Source: RYN-133 sp963754285 (lineage in GTDB: Bacteria; Actinomycetota; Actinomycetes; Mycobacteriales; Jatrophihabitantaceae). Taken from it: a stretch of 64,000 nt of DNA. Made by a program: the position numbers and the translations under genes. Where the stretch lies: assembly GCA_963754285.1 (NCBI GenBank), contig CAVWFN010000007.1, forward strand, positions 372,001 to 436,000. Reading direction: 5' to 3'. This document shows, piece after piece, positions 60,146 to 64,000 of the stretch. The number at the start of each line of letters is the position of its first letter. Position 1 is the stretch's first letter. Under the pieces are notes generated by a model that was given only the letters and a program-made list of their open reading frames with translations, made no database searches and was not told the DNA's origin.

Positions 60146-61111
60146 ATGACGACACCTCCGCCTCCTCCGCCCGGCGGTCAGCCGCCGTTCCAGCCCGGCC
60201 AGCAGCCGCCCGCGGCACCGCCGCCCGGTTACGGGCCGCCGCCGCAGGGTTACCCGCAACAGCCGCCACAGCAGCCGTACCCACAGCAGCCGATGTATGC
60301 GCCACCGCCGCCGAGCGGCTTTGCTCCGCCGATGGCACCGACCTATGCGACGCCACCGCCACCGAACCAACACAAGCTCAGCGGCAAGCTGATCGCGACG
60401 GTCGTGGCTGCGGTGGTGATCGTCGCCGGCGGTGTCGGCGCGGCGTTCGCGTTCAGCGGCGGAAGCAGCAAGACGCCGGCACCGGTCATTTCGACGCCGC
60501 CGGCGCCGAACCCCGGCCCGTCGACACAGCCGGCACCCAACCCCGGACCGTCGACGCAACCCGCCCCGAACCCCGGCCCGTCGACACAGCCGGCGCCGAA
60601 CCCGGGGCCGTCGACGCAACCCGCGCCGAACCCGGGGCCGTCGACGCAACCTGCCCCGAACTCGGGTGGCAACTCGATCCCGATTGCCGGCGGGGTTTCG
60701 GTGACTCCCGTGTCCGGCTGGTCGCTCGAGAAGCGAGGATCCGGGTTCGTGATCCTCGCCGCGAGTGGCACGCAGTTGATCATCAACGTGTACCGGGCGC
60801 AGTCGAGCAACATCACGCAGGACTTCGTGACGAGCATCAACACGTTCACGAAGGGGACGACCAACCTGAAGATCGGGAAGTCGTCGAAACCGGCTGCCAT
60901 CAACGGACACAACTTCACCGAGCTGCAGACCCTGAACTTCCAGTTCGACATCTCGGGGCAGCAGGGCACCCAGACGGTCCAGGGGTTGTTCGTGCAATTC
61001 CTGAACCAGAAGACCGGGCTGGCCGCATTCTGCGTCTACGGCGGGACGGCAGCCAGTGCGTTGCAGGCCAACAGCCAGGGCGCACTGCAGATGATCGGGT
61101 CGATCGAGTGA
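60146..61111 (+). CDS. Proline-rich membrane-anchored protein with PNPGPSTQPA repeats
   Basis: 321 residues from ATG 60146 (GAAGGAG upstream). The cytoplasmic head (~1-75) is Pro/Gln/Tyr/Gly-rich (GYGPPPQGYPQQPPQQPYPQ). One membrane segment (~80-104, LIATVVAAVVIVAGGVGAAF). Five exact 10-residue repeats PNPGPSTQPA (~121-170) act as an extended, O-mannosylatable stalk. The C-terminal ~140-residue globular domain (VTPVSGWSLEKRGSGFVILA) resembles exported domains of unknown role in actinobacteria. It probably works with the zinc-ribbon membrane protein upstream. Confidence 0.8.
   Translation: MTTPPPPPPGGQPPFQPGQQPPAAPPPGYGPPPQGYPQQPPQQPYPQQPMYAPPPPSGFAPPMAPTYATPPPPNQHKLSGKLIATVVAAVVIVAGGVGAAFAFSGGSSKTPAPVISTPPAPNPGPSTQPAPNPGPSTQPAPNPGPSTQPAPNPGPSTQPAPNPGPSTQPAPNSGGNSIPIAGGVSVTPVSGWSLEKRGSGFVILAASGTQLIINVYRAQSSNITQDFVTSINTFTKGTTNLKIGKSSKPAAINGHNFTELQTLNFQFDISGQQGTQTVQGLFVQFLNQKTGLAAFCVYGGTAASALQANSQGALQMIGSIE
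60506..60655 (+). repeat. Five 30-base tandem repeats (PNPGPSTQPA)
   Basis: Units start at 60506, 60536, 60566, 60596 and 60626; they differ only at silent positions and keep the protein repeat exact. This indicates recent duplication with selection on the peptide. Confidence 0.9.
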
Positions 61112-61125
61112 GGTCAGGAGCCGCT

Positions 61126-61131
61126 TAGAGT
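61126..61131 (+). promoter_or_regulatory. -10 box for leaderless TANGO2-family gene
   Basis: TAGAGT ends six bases before ATG 61138. Confidence 0.5.
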
Positions 61132-61137
61132 CGAAGC

Positions 61138-61821
61138 ATGTGCACGGTCGTATGCCGGTGGGAACCCGGTGCGGCCGTGCACATGCTCGCTCTGCGGGAC
61201 GAGTTCGTCGGGCGCGAATTCGACGACCCCGACCACTGGTGGCCCGATCAACCAGATGTCGTCGGTGGTCGCGATCGTGTCGCGGGCGGCACCTGGTGCG
61301 CGTGCGACGTGCGCGCCGGCGTCATCGCAGTCGTCCTCAACCGTCCTGACCGGTTGCAGGCAGCGCCCGGAGCGGCCAGCCGGGGCGTGCTGCCGCTGCT
61401 CGCCGTCGAACACGGGTCGGCGTGGGTCGACCGGCTCGAGCTCGCACCGATGGCGTCCTTCAACCTCATGCTCGCCACGCCGCTCGCACTCGATTGGTGG
61501 ACATTCGACGGCGAGCACCTCGAGCACACGACACTGCCGGCGGGCGTGCACATGGCGAAGCCCCGCGGGCTTGCCGCGCAGCCGCTGTCCGCCGAGCTCG
61601 GCGATCCGTTGCGATGGCCCGACGCGTTGCGTGCCAGCCGTCCGGCCGCCGATCCATCGGGTCTGCTCGTTCACATCGAACGCGGCGATCGTGTCTACGC
61701 GACAGTCTTCGGGCAACTGATCACCAGCGCGCCGGGCGAGCTAGAGATCGCCTATTCACGCACGCCACAGGACCCGGCGACCTTCGACCGCGCCGAGTGG
61801 CGCGCCGCTCACCGTCGGTAG
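61138..61821 (+). CDS. TANGO2/NRDE-family protein
   Basis: 227 residues. Starts MCTVVCRW, with Cys at position 2 as in the NRDE family, whose fold recalls N-terminal-nucleophile hydrolases. ALRDEFVGREF (~18) carries the Asn/Asp-Arg-Asp-Glu-like motif; GGTWCACD (~50) and VVLNRPDRLQ follow. TANGO2 proteins are linked to heme handling and lipid homeostasis, but the bacterial role is open. The end overlaps the convergent gene by 13 bases. Confidence 0.85.
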   Translation: MCTVVCRWEPGAAVHMLALRDEFVGREFDDPDHWWPDQPDVVGGRDRVAGGTWCACDVRAGVIAVVLNRPDRLQAAPGAASRGVLPLLAVEHGSAWVDRLELAPMASFNLMLATPLALDWWTFDGEHLEHTTLPAGVHMAKPRGLAAQPLSAELGDPLRWPDALRASRPAADPSGLLVHIERGDRVYATVFGQLITSAPGELEIAYSRTPQDPATFDRAEWRAAHRR

Positions 61822-62930
61822 ACGAACAACCCGTCGACGACCGAGCGCGGTGATCCGTCCGACGGCACGTTCTGGACCTTCCCGCGGGCCCACAACGTTG
61901 TCGATCCGCCGCCGTCGAACGACATCGCGTTCCAGCATCCGGGCAGACCACGCAGGTAGGTGGTCAGCAACGACGCGTTGATGCCGGCCGAGGTGCGCCG
62001 ACGCCCGTCGACGACGCCGAGCGTGATGTGGCGCGAGTCGCGCGCGACGCAGACGAAGGTCATCGGGTTGAAGCCGTTCGTCACCAACTGCGCCGCCGGA
62101 TCACGGAACGCGCGGCCGTTGCGGACCAGTTGCGCGCCGCCCGAGATCAACCCGTCGATGTCGGTGACAGTGCTGGTCTGCGTCCAGTGCACAACGTTGC
62201 CGACCGTGAGCGGCATGGCCGTTCGGCACGCAACCAACGCGCGCTGGTCGCTTCGTCGGCGCGGCAGCCACGTCACTCTGGTTGCAGTGCGCGCGACCTT
62301 CCAGCCGCCGCCGGATGTCGAGTTCAGGTAGGCGACGGTGCAGTTCGACGGCAGCGGTACGGCCGCGAGGGCGTTCGTCGTGAGTACGAGGTGGTGCCGC
62401 AGGATGTCGTCGACGTTGTTGACGCTGAACACGTACGCGTGTTGCACCTTTGCCCGCGCGCCGCGCCAGGTGAGTTCGGTCGACACCTTGACCGGCCCGA
62501 TGTGGGCCTTGCCGTCATCGGTCGTGTAGAAGTTCGCGGACGTGCGTTGCCCCGGAGTCTTGTACATGTGCTTGTTCATCCACAGCCCGTGCAGCGGACC
62601 GGCGTTGTCGTAGCTCCAGTTCCAGAAGTCGCCGTTGATGCCGACTATCGCGTGCGTGCGCCGCGCCATCGAAGGGACGGTCTCGTGTGTCGTGTTCAGC
62701 AGGTTGCCGTCGAGAACGGGCTCGACGTGCAGCCGCGCGTTCGTGAGATCGATCTGCTCGTACCAGACCTGCGATGGGCCGAGCTTCGTGTGGATGGTGG
62801 CCGCGACCAGCCTCGTGCCGGCGACATCGAGCACACGGTGGCGAGTCGACGCATGTGCCGGCGCGCCCGCGACAGACACCGCGATGACAGCGGCGGACGC
62901 GAAGATCGCGAACTTACGAGACGGGCGCAT
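61809..62930 (-). CDS. Secreted NAGPA/phosphodiester-glycosidase-domain protein
   Basis: 373 residues from ATG 62930 (GGAAGGC upstream). Signal peptide FAIFASAAVIAVSVAGAPAHA. The NAGPA (DUF2233) domain spans the rest: AIVGINGDFWNWSYDNAGPL (~100-119), ISGGAQLVRNG (~265), RDSRHITLGVVDGRR and the late MSFDGGGSTTLWARG. Relatives remove a GlcNAc cap from phosphodiesters or act on spore-wall polymers; here a sugar-phosphodiester target on the cell surface is plausible but unproven. Confidence 0.88.
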   Translation of the reverse strand: MRPSRKFAIFASAAVIAVSVAGAPAHASTRHRVLDVAGTRLVAATIHTKLGPSQVWYEQIDLTNARLHVEPVLDGNLLNTTHETVPSMARRTHAIVGINGDFWNWSYDNAGPLHGLWMNKHMYKTPGQRTSANFYTTDDGKAHIGPVKVSTELTWRGARAKVQHAYVFSVNNVDDILRHHLVLTTNALAAVPLPSNCTVAYLNSTSGGGWKVARTATRVTWLPRRRSDQRALVACRTAMPLTVGNVVHWTQTSTVTDIDGLISGGAQLVRNGRAFRDPAAQLVTNGFNPMTFVCVARDSRHITLGVVDGRRRTSAGINASLLTTYLRGLPGCWNAMSFDGGGSTTLWARGKVQNVPSDGSPRSVVDGLFVYRR

Positions 62931-63031
62931 TTGCGTGCCTTCCGAGGACGGGCCGAGCAGAGGTCGGCTCGCCCGCCGGTTAAATCGGGCCCGGAGCTGA
63001 ATTCTTGAGCGCGGTGTTTGTGAGCTGATCT

Positions 63032-64000
63032 CTAGCAGTGCCGGGTCTGTCCGAACAGGGACGATCCGATCTGATACGTCCCGCCGCGACCCGTTCGCAG
63101 TTCGACCCCACCGGACGGGGTGCGCGCAATGCACGCGCCCGCATCGTCGGTGTCGAGCGTGAGCCAGTCGAACCAGCGCAGGTTGATCACAACGTGCGCT
63201 TCGGCCGGCGCGTGCAACGACAGTTCGGACGCGCCGAGCTGTGCCTCTGTCGCCGGTGGGCTGATGATCGGGCGATATCCGACGACCGCGAACAGCCGCC
63301 AATCGCCGTTGTGCCAGACCGGCTTCAAGAAGGGCGGGTGGGCGTTGACGGCGTGCACCTCGACCGTGCCGGGGTCGGTGAAATCGACATCGGGAACTGC
63401 GACGTACTGCACGGCGTTGCTGAGCAGCCAGGCCCGGTAGCGCTGCGGGTTGGGTCGGCCGGTGTAGAACGTGGGGCCGTTGAGTTGCGTATCGACCTGC
63501 CGGATCCATCCGCGCACCAGCGGCAGCGAGCGGGCGACGTCGGCCGTCTCCCAGTGCCCACTCGTCTCCGGGATGTCGACGCGGCCGCGGACCGCGCCAC
63601 GTTGTTGGATTTCGGCGACCAGCGGCCGGTAATAGGACGCGTCGTTGGCGCGCGCGTAGTTGAAGTCGTCCTGCTGCACGAGCTGTTGCGGATAGGCAGT
63701 GAGCACTACCGCCAGCGCGGCGAACATGGGACGCCACTTCACGAACGCGGCGACGATCGGCACCGCGAATACGAGTGTGAGCCGGGCGGAGTTGTTCCCG
63801 ACCGGGGTGTCGAGGAAGTACGCAAGCACCACCATCGCAGCGCTGATCAGCGCGCCGGCGCGCAGCGCGCGCCGCTCACGCGGCACGAAGATCGCGACCG
63901 CAATTGAGGCGAGCAGCGCGTCGCGCGCGCTGGGGCGGGTGAACGTCTCGGCGCCGCCGTCGCTGAACAGTCGCATGGCGATGGCGATCGGGACGACCGT
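63032..64000 (-). CDS. Membrane protein, C-terminal part only (start beyond window)
   Basis: The frame is open from the right edge to the stop at 63032; an internal ATG at 63976 is not required as start. At least two or three membrane segments (GALISAAMVVLAYFL, LTLVFAVPIVAAFV) are followed by a ~220-residue soluble part with PQQLVQQDDFNYARANDASY, YRAWLLSNAVQYVAVPDVDF and a jelly-roll-like end. The layout recalls large multi-pass membrane glycosyltransferase-like proteins with an exposed C-terminus. Family not settled; function unknown. Confidence 0.7.
   Translation of the reverse strand, partial: TVVPIAIAMRLFSDGGAETFTRPSARDALLASIAVAIFVPRERRALRAGALISAAMVVLAYFLDTPVGNNSARLTLVFAVPIVAAFVKWRPMFAALAVVLTAYPQQLVQQDDFNYARANDASYYRPLVAEIQQRGAVRGRVDIPETSGHWETADVARSLPLVRGWIRQVDTQLNGPTFYTGRPNPQRYRAWLLSNAVQYVAVPDVDFTDPGTVEVHAVNAHPPFLKPVWHNGDWRLFAVVGYRPIISPPATEAQLGASELSLHAPAEAHVVINLRWFDWLTLDTDDAGACIARTPSGGVELRTGRGGTYQIGSSLFGQTRHC

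Overview
The window is high-GC actinobacterial chromosome, coded almost wall to wall on both strands. Pointers are the RpfB-type resuscitation factor, many leaderless genes (a TANNNT -10 box 6-7 bases before the start codon), a mycobacterial-type PMT mannosyltransferase, a DDN-type deazaflavin-family oxidoreductase, and gene content from about 27.7 to 56 kb that matches, in rearranged order, the M. tuberculosis Rv1002c-Rv1019 neighbourhood (pmt, rsmI, metS, tatD, rpfB, ksgA, ispE, pth, rplY, prs, glmU). Genus cannot be settled from the sequence alone. No insertion sequence, prophage, rRNA or CRISPR array was seen; there is one tRNA (Gln, UUG).

Region 1 (1-22.8 kb) is a cell-surface/exopolysaccharide locus. 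It holds two paralogous secreted beta-propeller proteins flanking a PAP2 phosphatase, a WecG/CpsF glycosyltransferase, a Wzz-like chain-length protein with a decayed kinase domain, an O-antigen-ligase/Wzy-like polymerase, an APH-fold kinase, three sulfotransferases, a LicD-family protein, a secreted GH26-like hydrolase with a Thr/Ser/Pro linker, a GT2 enzyme, a TagD-type cytidylyltransferase, a Wzx flippase, a polyprenyl glycosylphosphotransferase and GalE. Together they can start, extend, flip, polymerise, sulfate and probably phospho-decorate a polymer. The kinase + cytidylyltransferase + LicD set resembles the LicA/LicC/LicD logic and is the best candidate here for an undescribed modification system.

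Region 2 (22.8-44 kb) is mostly housekeeping and small metabolic units: PEP carboxylase, an Ada-AlkA fusion with Ogt (alkylation repair), rplY-pth, a DrrAB-type exporter, a glutamate-cysteine-ligase-like enzyme, ispE with an ABC-F protein, a TetR/CHAD pair divergent from kynA-kynU, a fatty-acid desaturase, tRNA-Gln, glmU-prs, an aldo/keto reductase, and an OhrR-like regulator divergent from a DUF5313 protein.

Region 3 (44-64 kb) holds metG-tatD-rpfB, an RpfB paralogue with an exchanged C-terminal domain, an aldehyde dehydrogenase and rsmA, all on the minus strand; then a secreted S53 peptidase, rsmI divergent from pmt, a DoxX-like protein, an acyl-CoA synthetase, a DDN-family oxidoreductase, a zinc-ribbon membrane protein with a proline-rich partner, a TANGO2-family protein, a secreted NAGPA-type protein and the end of a membrane protein that leaves the window. 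A conserved intergenic element of about 50 bases sits just before prs, metG and the acyl-CoA synthetase, with base-pair changes that fit a hairpin.
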